The notes below the pieces were generated by a model. The model did not search any database and had not been told where the DNA came from. It was given only the letters and a program-made list of their open reading frames with translations. Source: Adenophora triphylla var. japonica (Eukaryota > Streptophyta > Magnoliopsida > Asterales > Campanulaceae). From it: a DNA stretch of 64,000 nucleotides. The translations under genes and the position numbers were made by a program. The stretch lies in NCBI GenBank assembly GCA_022495995.1, contig JAFEMH010000170.1, positions 399,501 to 463,500 on the forward strand, in the 5' to 3' direction. Below, one piece after another: positions 8,719 through 20,640 of the stretch; the stretch's first letter is position 1, and every line of letters starts with the position of its first letter.

Positions 8719-11700
8719 TCAAACATAATACCGCCGCAACTTGTCGCCGTTGACAGGGTGCAGGAACGGGTTACCGTCCAAGTCTGTCAGCTGCATCGCT
8801 CCTCTGGAGAATATCTTCTTTACTAGAAAAGGCCCGACCCATACAGGTGCCCATTTGCCCAATGCACTGTTCTGATTTTCGGGCTTCATCTTGAGAACCA
8901 GAACCTTGATGTCCCTGGGCTTCACTTTTTTTTCAAAAGCACGGTCCATTCTTTTCTGATATGCCCGGTTGTGCTCCATGGCCTTTAATCTGCGTTCGTC
9001 TAACAGTGCCAATTCGTTGTACCGACTTTGGAGCCATTCAATCTCATTTACCTCATTCTCGAGCAATAACATGAGGGATAAAATTTCTAGCTCAATGGGC
9101 ATGACAACCTCCATTCCGTAAGTCAAGGCATATGGGGTTGCACTGGTAGCAGTCCGAATTGAAGTGCGGTAGCCCCATAATGCTAAATGCAGTTTCTCCA
9201 GCCAATCCTGTCCTCGTTCGGCCATCTTCTTTATGATTATCTCCAGTTTCTTATTTGCGGCCTCAACAGCACCGTTTGTCTGGGGTCTGTATGGCGAGGA
9301 CTTGTGGCGCTTGAACCTGTATTCGGTGAGCAACCGATCAGTTTCTCCTTCAAAATGGGTTCCATTGTCAGAAATGATCTCATTCGGGACTCCGTAGCGG
9401 CAAAAGATTTTCTCCTTTATGAAGCGAGCAACTTTCTTAGCTGTGAGCACTTTTTAGGACGCGACTTCCACCCACTTTGTGAAGTAATCGATCGCGACCA
9501 AAACAAACGAATGTCCATTGCTCCCTGATGGAGTTATCTTCCCGATGACATCTATTCCCCATGTTGCAAAGGGCCAAGGAGTTGTCATACAATATAGATC
9601 ATGAGGAGGGATGTGGTTTAGGTTGGAGAACCGCTGGCACTTATCACAAGTCCGCACAAACTGGATACAATCAGTTTCCATGGTGATCCAGAAGTAACCC
9701 AGCCTGATAATGCTATGCATAAGGGATTGAGCATTCATGTGAGGTCCGTAGGCGCCGTTGTGAACATCTTCCATTACTCTCTGAGCTTTTTCTTTGCTGA
9801 TACAGAGCAGGAGAGGGCAACCTTCTCTTTTCTTCCATAATTCATTGCCAAGTATGACGTACTGTGCTGATAGCCTTTTTAGAGCTTGCAAACTCTTGGC
9901 CCGAACACCTTTTAAGTCTTCTTCTTTATCTATGGGGAAGGATGCTTCACCATGCTTAAGATACTGGAAGATCTGGTTGTACCACGGCTCATCGACGGTT
10001 TCGATCTCTATTTCACAACAATATGCAGGATTTTCTCGCCTCCTGATCCTGAACGGCTTGATTGACTTTCCCTCCGATATTTCCACTAAGGAGGCCAGAG
10101 TAGCTAGTGCGTCGGCAAATCTATTCTTATCTCGTGGCAAGAATTGGAATGACACTTCCTTGAACTGGCCGACGAGCTCTGCAATATAGGCATGATACCT
10201 CTGGAGACACGGATCTGTAGTTTTCCATCTGTTGGCGGCTTGATTGATTATCAGTTGGGAATCACCAAACACTTCCAATTCATCCACATTCCGCTCAAGG
10301 ACAGCTTCAAGACCGGCTATGCAAGCTTCGTATTCGGCTGCATTGTTGGTGACTGAGAAGTTTAGCTTGATAGCTATGGGGGTATGCATGTCATTCGGGT
10401 CTACTAGTACCTTCCCGATGCCGTTACCTCTTTTGTTCGCTGCGCCGTCAAAGAATAGCTGCCACCGGTTGCCATTTTCTACAACAAAAATTCCTTCATC
10501 TGGGAACTGGAGATCTGGTCCTTGGGCTTCCGTGCTGGGGGAGTCAGCCAACTGATCTGCCAAATCATGTCCCTTGATTGATTTCCTGATCACATATTTG
10601 ATATCAAACTCAGTTAGGAAGAAGGTCCATTTTGCCAATCTGGTGGAGATGTTGCCTCTGTCACCTTGAAACAGGTACCTGATCGGGTCCATTTTAGAGA
10701 CCAGATGTACTGTGTGGGATAGCATGTAGTGCTTTAGCTTTCCGACCACCCAAACCAAAGCTGCGCATGTCTTCTCTAGGGCAGAGTAATTCAACTCGCT
10801 ACCTTGGAATTTGCGGCTAACAAAATAGATGGCATTTTCGACCTTGGAGTTCTTCTTCTCTTGTGCCAGCATGGCCCCGATATCCATGTCTGTGACCGTC
10901 AGGTATAGAAGTAGAGGCTTGCTTCCATGAGGTGGGAAAAGAATGGGAGGATTAACGAGATAAGCTTTGATTCTCTCGAAAGCTAGCTGGCATTCCTCTT
11001 TCCAAATCACCTCCTGATTCTTCTTCAGTAGCTTAAAGATTGGCTCACACATGGAGGTCAGCTGGTTGATGAATCGGCTGATGTACTGTAGACGGCCCAT
11101 GAAACCCTTTACCTCGGAGACAGTTCTGGGCGGCTTCATCTCAACAATTGCCTTGACCTTTCTGGGATCTACCTCAATGCCGGGCTCTGTGACCATATAG
11201 CCCAAAACTTTACCACGGATAACCCCAAAAGTGCACTTGGCTGGATTTAATCTCATGGAGTGCTCCCGAAGTCTGTTGAAGAACTTCCTTAAATCGGTGA
11301 AATGCTGTCCATCTGACCCTTTTGAGTGAATAATCATATCGTCCACATACACTTCAATCTCCTTATGGATCATGTCGTGAAACAGGGTAGTGACGGCCCT
11401 CTGGTAAGTAGCCCCAACATTCTTCAGCCCAAATGGCATCACTGTGTAGCAATAAGTGCCCCAAGGAGTGGTGAATGCTGTCTTGTCCTGATCTTCCTCG
11501 GCCATTTTAATCTGATTATAGCCTGCAAAGCCGTCGACGAAAGACTTGACTTCATAGTTCGCTGTTGCGTCCACAAGCATGTCAATGTTGGGCAAGGGGA
11601 AGTCATCTTTGGGACTAGCCTTGTTGAGGTCCCGGAAGTCTACACAAACCCATACTTTTCCGTTTGCCTTTGTAACTGTTACAATGTTTGCCAGCCAAGT

Positions 11701-12207
11701 CGGATATTCGATCACCTTGATAAATCCCACCCGTAGGAGTTTCTCAATCTCTTCCTTGACTTGTAAGGACCACTCGGGCTTGATCCGCCTCAGTTTCTGC
11801 TTAATCGGCTTGATCTCTGGATCCAGGGGTATCCGGTGCTCTACGATTGATGTATCCAACCCAGGCATGTCTTTGTAGGACCAGGCAAAGACGTCTAAAA
11901 ACTCTTTGAGTAGCTCGATCAGGATATCTTTTTCAACTCCGGAGAAGAAACTGCCAATTTGCGTTTCTTTGGGTTCCTCAGCTGTTCTCAGGTTCACCGT
12001 TGACAATATCTCGTCGGCAGCTTGGGCCCGACTTTCCTTTTGCTCGCAAACCTGCTTTGAATTATTTTCTAAAATTTGTTCATCCATTAATTCTGCATTA
12101 TCTTCAATTGATTCTTGATTAATTATTTTTAAATCTTGGTGGTTATTTGTTGTTAAGTGTTCAATTGTTATATTTGCAATCACGGGATACTCAGAAAGAT
12201 CGACCAT
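8719..12207 (-). pseudogene. pol: RT-RNase H-archaeal RNase H-integrase of A (nearly intact)
   Basis: The long frame 12207-9454 (917 codons) carries: reverse transcriptase about residues 140-345 with YVDD at 287-290; the usual RNase H about 430-545; a second, archaeal-type RNase H with D587, E625, D649 and D699 visible, the hallmark of Tat elements; integrase zinc-binding region with C854 and C857 and first catalytic Asp at D886. A TAA near 9452 replaces what is Tyr in D (KSY-KVLT). The same frame then continues from 9450 to 8719 with SDNGTHFE, the PQTNGAVEA block and the C-terminal GKWAPVWVGPF segment. Only this stop and the changes upstream in pro break it. It is the best-preserved pol in the window. 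Confidence 0.95.
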
Positions 12208-13524
12208 TTTATTCAGGGGAACGACTCAAGACACGGGGGACAAATTTAGACGCAGAGGGACTGGGACGAGTCTTGAGCCCTAGATTTTTGATCATAGTCT
12301 CTCTGTCAGCGACCGGTCCTTGAAATGAAGTCCCATTCTGCAACGGCCTCTCTGCAATGATCTCCAAATTGTTCAGATCCACGACTGGCTTCTTATCAAA
12401 TTCCAACATGGCCACTACCTCGTTATCAGAGGAAAAGTCAATCAAATCTCTTGGATCTTTCCACAACAAACCCTTCTGCGGGTATCTCCTCTGTGAACAT
12501 GCCGCTTTCGGGCTCTGACAGCCCCTGATCCCTGAACAGATCTGCCAAATCACCATCAATGTCTATAGGGTCTGCATCACGGATCTTGTGTATGACGGGC
12601 TCATCCAGAGCAAGCTTCTCAAATTGGTTGACATAATCGGGCCCCCAGAAATGGTAGTTGTTCTTATATGTGGCGGTGAGACCTGGTCTTCTAGGCATAC
12701 TGACGAGCATTTCCTTTACTGGGTTCTGACTGGTGGCAAACCTTCGAATTGTCCTCATCCTCTCTTCTGCTTGACTCAGCTTTGGCTCCGGGCAAACAAA
12801 CATTTCCCCATCCTCCTTGACGAAGTGCCTGTTTAGAGACCAGCTATAAGGACGCATGTCAGGCCTTTTGTATCTTTTGCCGGCAGCTAAAGTCATCCTT
12901 TCTTTGAGCGCTTCGGTCTTATCATACGCTTTGTCTTCTCCAGTCACGACATACCCCAGGCCTTGCCTGTTTCTCTTGGGATCTGGCATCACAAGCTTAC
13001 ACAGTCCCTGTTGACGTTTTCCTAGCCCCAGGCCAGGGATGTAGCTCATGCCTCTCATCATTTTCAACACGGGGGGAATCTTTTCGGAGGAAGTTGTCAA
13101 ATCTATAGTGCAGACCTGCCCTTTAGGCTTTTCGATCGTGAAGCCACTGAGCATCAGGCTCTTTTGGTCAAGTTTTATTTCCATCACTGGCATGGTGTTG
13201 GTGCTGGTCTCCCCGATAGTGACGCTAGATGCTATCTCCATAAATGGTTGTCAAAACCCCATCTTGCACAAACTTCAAACACTGGTGGAGGGTGGAGGCT
13301 ACAGCTCCGATTTGATGTATCCATAGCCTACCCAGTAACGCCGAGGACGTGACAGGAATGTCGATAACTTGAAATTCTACTGCCATCTCCTTACTTCCAA
13401 ATAACAAATTCAAAGAGATAATCCCCAACACTGCCCTGGATGTCGAATCATAGGCTTTTATGGTCTGGCTGGATGGTTTAAGGCTCTGTGCGTCAATGTC
13501 TAGCATACTCATCATCTTGGCAGG
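12208..13524 (-). pseudogene. pol: Protease 3' part, G-patch-like region and linker of A
   Basis: Continuation of the protease of A after element B. The aspartyl protease fold continues with an AYDSTSRAVLG block, the VDIPVT-like region (IDIPVTSSALLGR) and LWIHQIGAVASTLHQCLKF. It is followed by MMRGMSYIPGLGLGK, a glycine-rich segment like a G-patch core, then HPYS/RPYSWSL-type linker sequence. Frame changes occur near 13225-13240 and between 12438 and 12559, and the frame ends at 12209, two bases before the RT frame opens. The left boundary of B at 13525 splits the protease just after its NVLP motif. Confidence 0.88.
13520..13524. repeat. Target-site duplication of B, left copy (GCAGG)
   Basis: GCAGG immediately left of the TG start of the 5' LTR; identical to 29380-29384 right of the 3' LTR. 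Five bases is the usual duplication length for Ty3/gypsy integrase. Confidence 0.95.
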
Positions 13525-13706
13525 TGTAGACACCCCATTCTGAACACATCGGATCATACTTATACCACTCTAAGTCTCGCTTTGAGTCAAGAAGTAGAAA
13601 TCCACCATTTCGTCATGTTTCGTTAAAGTTTTGACTAACTACCGTTAGTTTGGGACTAAACTGCATACGAGATAACGAGGAAAGGACAATACTGTCCACA
13701 GGAGCA

Positions 13707-13744
13707 ATATCTCGCCGCGAGATGGCGTGTCTCGCGCGAGATAT
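13707..13744. promoter_or_regulatory. B-family palindrome pair upstream of LTR TATA box
   Basis: ATATCTCGCCGCGAGAT (13707-13723) and GTCTCGCGCGAGATAT (13729-13744), separated by 5 bp, about 145 bp upstream of the TATA box. The 3' LTR has the same pair at 28551-28588. Matching pairs stand in the leader and upstream of both antisense genes. Confidence 0.7.
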
Positions 13745-13889
13745 CTCCCTCTGCAGTTGCGAGACGGCTTCCTCGTCGATTTCAACCTCTTTCCAGGATA
13801 AAACTTTATCTCTCCGGCCAACCAATGGGAGAGGAGGTCTAGAACCATCTGATAGGGTTTTAACTCTCCACTTCTTCATATCCAACCTC

Positions 13890-13897
13890 TATAAATA
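13890..13897 (+). promoter_or_regulatory. TATA box of B 5' LTR
   Basis: TATAAATA in a plausible core-promoter setting, preceded by pyrimidine-rich sequence. The 3' LTR copy is at 28733-28740. Confidence 0.75.
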
Positions 13898-14539
13898 CTT
13901 GGTGACTTCCAAGGCTCAAGGAGGTCGGAAGTCGAAAATCCCAAACCGCGAATTTACACAACACACACACATTTTGTCGTTTTCTTTCCCTGAAAGAATC
14001 CCTCAAAATCACCCTAAAACTCACCTCATAGTTTGTTTGTCAACCTTGTTGATAAACAAGCATCAACCTCCAAATCAAAGACCAAGGCGAAGCTCTGTCC
14101 GTGTGAAGGGTCGACTCTAAACTTGAGTCGAAACTCTGCCCAAATCACCTCACGCAAGGTAATTCCTAATCTTCCTTCTAATTGATTGTTAGAGTGGTAT
14201 AAGTCCATAGAATCTAGGATCGGCCTAGAGCCTCTCCAAATCATGGAGACGGTCTCGAAGCAATCGATTCTACATTCCGTTTGACCTCGTCAAATGGACC
14301 TTTATTTGTAGTATTTGGATTCGTTTTTTACTTCTTCTTTTGAAAAACCTCTCTTTTCTTTAGCAAGACCGATCTCCGGATTGGGTGAAATGGATGCCTT
14401 CTAAACCTACCCATTTCATAACCTAAGCCCCGAACTCAAATCTCTTTCAAATGGTTTTTCTATGTTTCCAATCAAATAATATAGGTGGCGACTCATAAAA
14501 ATAAAAAAGAATCAGAATTTCTTTCTCACAACGCTACAG

Positions 14540-14557
14540 TGGCGACTCCGCTGGGGA
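14540..14557 (+). other. Primer-binding site of B (tRNA-Arg type)
   Basis: TGGCGACTCCGCTGGGGA lies one base after the LTR. It is complementary to the 3' end of plant tRNA-Arg (…CCCCAGTGGAGTCG plus CCA), with one G:U pair. An Arg primer is typical of Ogre and related elements. D uses the same site with CGTTGG, and E and A with close variants. Confidence 0.85.
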
Positions 14558-15829
14558 CTGAAAATTAAGAGGCTTAAACTTGCGTCAAAATTAAAAGAGA
14601 GGTTTTTCAATCTATTTTGTAAAATTCGAATTTTTCTGTTCTCAGATGGGAGATATCTCGCACGAGATATCATTATCTCGCGCGAGATATGGCTTCCAGT
14701 CTGGTTGTTTTCTGGTTTCTCCTGTTTCGCTCGTAATCCAAGACGAGAGCCGAACATGCAAGGGGGATCCCAGGATTCATTATCTGCAGAGTTCCTGCAT
14801 CTTAAGGCCTCCCTTAAGGTGTAGAACTCGGACCTTTATTTTCCTTAAATAATTGATTATTATTTATGAACTGCGTGTGATTGGGTTTTATTTAATTAAA
14901 GTCCGGTCCATTGGGGATTCGGGAGTTGTAAATTAAATTATTTATCTCTCTTTATCTCTCTTTATGTGGAACTACGACGGCCTGAGTCTTCCTAGATTGG
15001 GAGAAACGTAGGCAACCACTTGGTGCGGCCACTATCTGTTTTCTCTTTTGACTTTCAAAAAAAAACTTCCTATTTTACTCTATCACATAGATTGACTATC
15101 ACACACGCGCACATCATACTATAACTGTCATTGCACTGCATACCCTCTATAAACCCGGGACCCACACTAAGGACGGATGACGGTAACCACCTAGTCGCCG
15201 GTCTCTCCGAAGTTGGACAATCCCACTCCGCGTATTCAATCCACTTAGATTGTCATATCGCGGGGAGCCTAGCCTTCCAGCCCTGCATCGCCACATTCTC
15301 ATGTAGATTGACTTTTTAGGATCACTCCGTGACCGGTCGGTTTTGACTCGGTGATCTTTTCTTGTTTTTGATCAAAACAAAGCCATGTAAAATTGACAAT
15401 AAGAAAGGATTCGGAAAAAGTCCCTTCGGAAAAAGTCCCTTCGGAAAAAGTCCCTTCGAAAAAAAAGTCCCTTCGGATGTCCCTTCAAGAAAAATGTGCA
15501 TATAATCCTTCAAAAAAAAAACAATCTTACATGGCTTTGTTTTACAAAAATCGGATTGATTGCTTAGTCGTTAGGTTCTGATAAAGGCCTTAGAAACCCC
15601 TCAAAACGGACTTTCCGTTCCGACCAAAAATTAGGGCTAAATAAAAATCGACTTTCCGTGTGATTATCTCGCGCGGGATTACTTATCTCGCACGGGATAA
15701 TGCTTCGTTCTGCCGAATTTGAGCCTGAGCCATTTAAGCTCGCTTCCGACTCGTTGGGGCTAGATCCCGATATCTCGCATATCTTACGTCGGTTTTCCGA
15801 AGCTACTCAACTCCAAGACTCCCAACACA
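14558..15829 (+). other. 5' leader of B with palindromes and stem-loop
   Basis: No gene. Palindrome pairs at 14651-14690 and 15663-15698 (forms of TATCTCGCGCGAGATA). A copy of the compound stem-loop at 14967-15025: ctacg 14972-14976 with cgtag 15007-15011, inner tcttcc 14987-14992 with gggaga 14999-15004, then a CCA/TGG hairpin. B is the only element with a clear copy in the leader. A short repeat of tcccttcggaaaaag (four units) lies at about 15411-15475. Confidence 0.75.
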
Positions 15830-17399
15830 ATGTCCGACATCGACAACATTCCGGGAAATGAGACCCTGTCCGAAAACAACCACAAACTTCTGGAAGAAGC
15901 CAATGATCGCCTAGAAGTGCAAGCTTCCCAAATCCACACTCTCGTGGAAGAAATTCAAGAGCTTAGGGCTGCACTAGCCAACAAAGAAAAGAAGAAAAAA
16001 AATGATTCTTCCTCCGGAGAAGAGGAGTCATACACCAAAAGGGCCAAGGGTCGCCGCAAAAGCAAAGGCAAGAAAAAGAGGTACGAGTCTAGCTCATCAT
16101 CTTCTTCATCCGACAATGAAAGCTACACATCCAAGAAAGAAAGCAAGGGGGAAAGCAAGAATGAACCCCTTACCATGGCCATGCTAGAAAAGAAACTTGC
16201 ATCCCTTGATGTGAGTAAGGGAGCCTCGCTCTCTATTGATTACGATACCCTTCGTCAGTCCATGTCAAAGCTTCCTAGAAAGTACAAGACACCCGACATT
16301 GAAAAATTCAATGGCACCACCTGTCCCAAATCACATTTGGAGACCTACTCTTGGGCCATGCTACCTATGGGTGTTGATGACAATCTGTTAGCCCAATGCT
16401 TTCCCCAAACTCTCGATGGTGCTGCAAGAGATTGGTATATGACCCTTCCACTCTCTACGAGACTCGACTGGCCACTCGCTAGTTGTACTTTCCAAAAGCA
16501 ATACGAGGACAACTCCACTTATCGCACCACTAGAAGGGATCTTGAGCAAACCAAGCAGCTTCCAAACGAGTCCTTCACATATTTTGTTAAAAGGTGGAGA
16601 ACCAAGCTAACCGAAATCGTTGATAGGCCCAAATTTAGACGAGTAAATTCACATCCTCATACAATGACTTAGAGAGGAATATCAAGACAAGCTAGCCGAA
16701 AACTATTTTCCTAGCTTCGCCGAACTTCACAAGTCGGGCATACGGTTAGACGACCTCATCAAACAGAAAAGGGAAGTCAAGAAAGAAAGTGGATTCCGTT
16801 ACAACAAGAGCTCTTCTTCCTCCTCCAATCCTAAGGATACGTCTGTCAACGCCATTGTTTTTAATCATCCCGGAAATGGTAAATACTCTGCAGTACCTCC
16901 ACCACAAAAGAAGAAGAAGGATAGACATTATGACAAGCTTGAAGGAATCACCCAAGAAGAACTCTTCGAAGTGCTTGTCAAGAACGGTAAAATCAAACCA
17001 AGAGAGGGTGGACCTCCAAAGAAAGATCTTCCTGCCAACCATGCTCATCACCTCTTCTGCAAGTACCACAACTTCACCGGTCACGACACCAACTCTTGCT
17101 TCCACTTGAAAGACGTCATCCAAGATTTGTTTGACGACAAAGAGATAGGGTTACCAAATGTTGTTACTAATCCTTTGCCAAACAATGAGGTCAATTTAAT
17201 AGAGATAGAAAGTAGCTTCGAGGACCCTACTCGTCTAGCCACAATTGTGGACGAGAGCCCTCTTGAATTTAATGAATCTTCTTTCTGTTATATGATGTCT
17301 TGGGAGGAAATCTTAGAACAAAAGGGAAAAGGGTCTAAAACAAGCCAACCTACTCACACGATCCGGTCGTGTGATCATCAACAAAGACCCAAGGGATGA
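15830..17399 (+). pseudogene. gag: Gag of B
   Basis: Starts at ATG 15830. N-terminal acidic and coiled stretch (about residues 10-55), then a Lys/Ser-rich low-complexity segment, then the capsid-like retrotransposon gag core (about residues 155-265: DIEKFNGTTCP, GAARDWYMTLP, TFQKQYEDNS, RRDLEQTKQ). A frameshift near 16650 ends the first frame at 16672. The frame continues through a Ser-rich segment to CKYHNFTGHDTNSC at about 17060-17100, a C-x2-H-x4-H-x4-C knuckle with the spacing of a CCHC zinc knuckle but His at the second position. A further frame change near 17390 leads into the pro frame. Confidence 0.9.
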
Positions 17400-19140
17400 A
17401 AATCCTCCAAAACAAACTAAAGCCTCATCGCCAAGTGAACCGGAGGACCCTCTCTTAACTCAATTGAAAAAGACACAAGCAAATATCTCGGTTTGGGATC
17501 TCATAGGAGCATCTCACAAGCACCGTGAGATGTTGAAAAAGGCATTGGCTCAAATGACCATTTCCTCGAAGCAACACCCGAAGAACTCACTCAAATGATT
17601 GGCCAAGTGCGCTTTGGCAACGTCATCACTTTCACCGACTTGGACCTCCCATCCTATGGGAACAATCATCATGAGGCCCTTTACATAACCGCTAAGGTGA
17701 ATGGGTACCGAATGCCACGCATTTTGGTCGACAATGGTTCTGCAATCAATGTCCTCCCGAAGAAAGCCTTATCATCATTAGGCCTTACCCACAAAGACCT
17801 CAAGCCATCCGGCATACTGTAAGGGGGTACGATTGTACCGCTAGAACCGCTCCGGGGATCGGTTGTAATACCCGTAGAAATGGGGCAAGTCACTATGAGC
17901 ATCGAATTTCAAGTCATCGACATCCCGCATCCTTCAACTTGCCGCTTGGTCGCCCTTGGCTACACGACATAGGGGTGTGCCCTCCTCCCCGCACCAATGC
18001 ATCAAGTTCGTACACAACAACACGATAGTCACCATACACGGAGAGATGGTCACCGCTAGTCCTATCCTCGAAGTACAACATAGCACTTCGATTTCTGTTC
18101 GGTGTTTTGAGATCGAGAAAGAAAGCACTGTGAATGTCATAGACACTTACAACGAGAACGACTACTCAAAGGCACTTAGGTTTTTGGAAGCCTTCCTGTC
18201 TGGAGAATGATGCTAGCAAAAGGGTACTTTCCTGGATTGGGGCTTGGAAAGCACTTACAAGGAATAACGGAACCACCACCGGTCCCCCCGCCTCACACAA
18301 AGCATGGACTAGGATACGACATCTCCACCCACGATGAAGATGACGTGGAAGAGTGGGGTTTCACTCAAATCAAGTGGGAAGGAACCTCGTACAAAGGCTG
18401 CAATGACCAAAAGTCCAAGGATTGCAACCTCAAACCATATCGAAGGACACTCAATGGCTACTTTGTTCGAGAAGGGGAAAGTATTCCCTACTTTATCTTT
18501 TCGTAACCATGGATCGATGATAAAGGAAAGCGCCAACCGGGCTTTGAAATCTTCAGCGATCGCGATGCTTCTCCGTATGAAATGTAACCCATCCCACCGA
18601 TCCCTAATGATTTGTGGGGCACGAAGGCGTAAATGACAAGCGAATGGGACTTTGTGTTGGGAGAAGACATGCCGCGACAGCTTCCAAGACTCCGTGCCGG
18701 TTAGAAGACGCCGTATTCATGCAATATCCAAGGGGACGCTCCAACTACCGACTACACAAGACTAATACGTAAAATGTGATGAGCCAATTCTAAACCGGCA
18801 CGTCACCGGAGGACCAGATTGTTGATGAAGACTTCATGATCAAAGAGCTTGGTTGCACTCCCCACCCTCGCGGGAAGATAGGCCCTACAACTTTTACATT
18901 AGAAGCGTGCTCCACCTCCGATGAACTCACTCAAGAGGAAATCGAGGCGGTGGCCGAACATGTATTCCTTACTTCCTTAATGAAAACTTTGATCTTTCCG
19001 AGTACCCCGAGATTGCTAACATCGTAAATGATGAATTAACTAATAATAATCAATATAACGAACACGTTAATAATGAATCATACGATGAGATAGATCAAGA
19101 TAACGAACAAATCTTAAAAGAATTAGCTAAGCAAGTAGGT
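17371..19140 (+). pseudogene. pol: Protease and linker of B
   Basis: Begins with the DPLLTQLKKTQANIS block found just before protease in A and D, then FGNVITFTDLDLPSYG and the protease active site VDNGSAINVLP at about 17727-17760. The rest of protease is read in shifted frames (17822-18210), including RCFEIEKEST. 18207-18310 holds MLAKGYFPGLGLGK, the glycine-rich G-patch-like segment. From 18500 to 19140 only decayed linker remains. At least four frame changes; inactive. Confidence 0.85.
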
Positions 19141-20640
19141 CGTCAGGAAAGAATGGCCCCGTTGACGACGAGGAAATGCAAACGGTTAATCTTGGGATGA
19201 CGGAAGACCCCTGCAGAAACAAAGATCGGCGGCTTCTTCAAAGGGGAAGACAGAGAAACCTTGACCCAGCCTCCTCGTAGAATATGTCGACGTATTCGCT
19301 TGGTCCTACAAAGATATGCCCGGGTTGAATCGGCCGCTTGTAGAACACAAGATACCACTGCTACCCAACGCCAAGCCAGCCAAGCGAAACTACGCAGAAT
19401 CAAGCCGGAATGGTCAATGCAAGTGAAAGAAGAAATCATGAAACTCTTGAATGTAGGGTTCATCAAAGTGATTGAATATCCGGAATGGTTAGCAAACACG
19501 GTGCAAGTAGCCAAGTTGAACGGGAAAATACGAGTCCGTGTTGATTTCGTAGACTTGAACAAGGCATCCCCTAAAGATGACTTCCCACTACCAAACATAG
19601 ACATGTTGGTCGATGCCACAAAGAATACGAGGTCCGCTCATTCGTCGACGGGTTCGCAGGTATAACCAAATCCTCATGGCGTAAGAGGACCAAGACAAAA
19701 CAAAGCATTCACCACACCTTGGGAACGTTCGCTACACGGTCATGCTGTTTGGCCTCAAGAACGCTGGGGCTACCTATCGAGAGCAAATCACGACACTATT
19801 CCACGACATGATCCATAAAGAAATAGAGGTGTATGTGGACGACATGATTATCCACTCAAGGGGACAGATGGCCAACACTTCGAGATCTCGTAAAATTCTT
19901 CAATCGATCGAGACAAAGACAAAATGAGACTCAACCCCGCCAAATTCTCATTCGGAGTAGTCAAAGGGAAAGTCTTGGGATACATGGTCACGTAACGCGG
20001 CATAGAAGCGCATCCCGCCAAGATAAAGGCCATTACGTACATGCCTCCACCCAGACACGTAAAGAAGTAAAGTGGATTCACGGGCGTACTCCAATATATC
20101 GGTCGATTCATTAATCAACTCGACTACAATGTGCGACCCCATCTTTAAGCCGCTTAAGAAAAACGCACCTCAAGAGTGGACCGAAGAATGTCAAGAAGCA
20201 TTCGAGGAAGTTAAGCACTACTTGACTTCCCCACCTATCCCGGTTCCACCACACAAGGAGAAGCCTTTGAATTTGTACCTCACGATCACATACAACGCAT
20301 TAGGGGCTATGCTTGCTCAAGAACAACAGCCTTCGCACACGTAAAATGCCATCTACTTTGTCGCCCGCAGATTCCAAGGCAAAGAAATCAACTACTCTCC
20401 ACTCGACAAGTCATGCGCCGCTCTCGTCCGGGTATCGCAAAGGCTAAAGCACTATATGGAAGCCTTTCCACCGTCTCATCGCAAAGATGGATCCACCGAA
20501 ATATATCCTAGACAAATCAAATTTGTCTTCGAGACTAGCCAAATGGGACGTCATGCTCGCGGGGGATGATATGACTTACGTCACTCGAAATCCGTCGAGG
20601 GAGTGTATTCGCAGATCAGTTGGCCAAATTTCCTTGCGAC
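19141..20640 (+). pseudogene. pol: Reverse transcriptase and first RNase H of B
   Basis: RT blocks in order: KLRRIKPEWSMQVKEEI, VGFIKVIEYPEWLANTV, the VDFVDLNKASPKDDF block (normally RDLN), PNIDMLVDAT, then after a frameshift FGLKNAGATY and YVDDMII at about 19829-19850. RNase H traces: LTITYNALGAMLAQE, then NAIYFVARRFQGKE-like sequence near 20350-20400 and MDPPKYIL at 20487. Stops and frame changes at about 19660, 19930, 20000, 20340 and 20470. Confidence 0.9.

Larger units (their letters stand above)
13525..14538 (+). repeat. 5' LTR of B (1014 bp)
   Basis: Starts TGTAGACACCCC and ends ACAACGCTACA. The other copy is at 28369-29379 with small indels and about 20 changes. It contains a palindrome pair (13707-13723 and 13729-13744) and a TATAAATA box at 13890. 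After it comes one G and then the primer site. Confidence 0.97.
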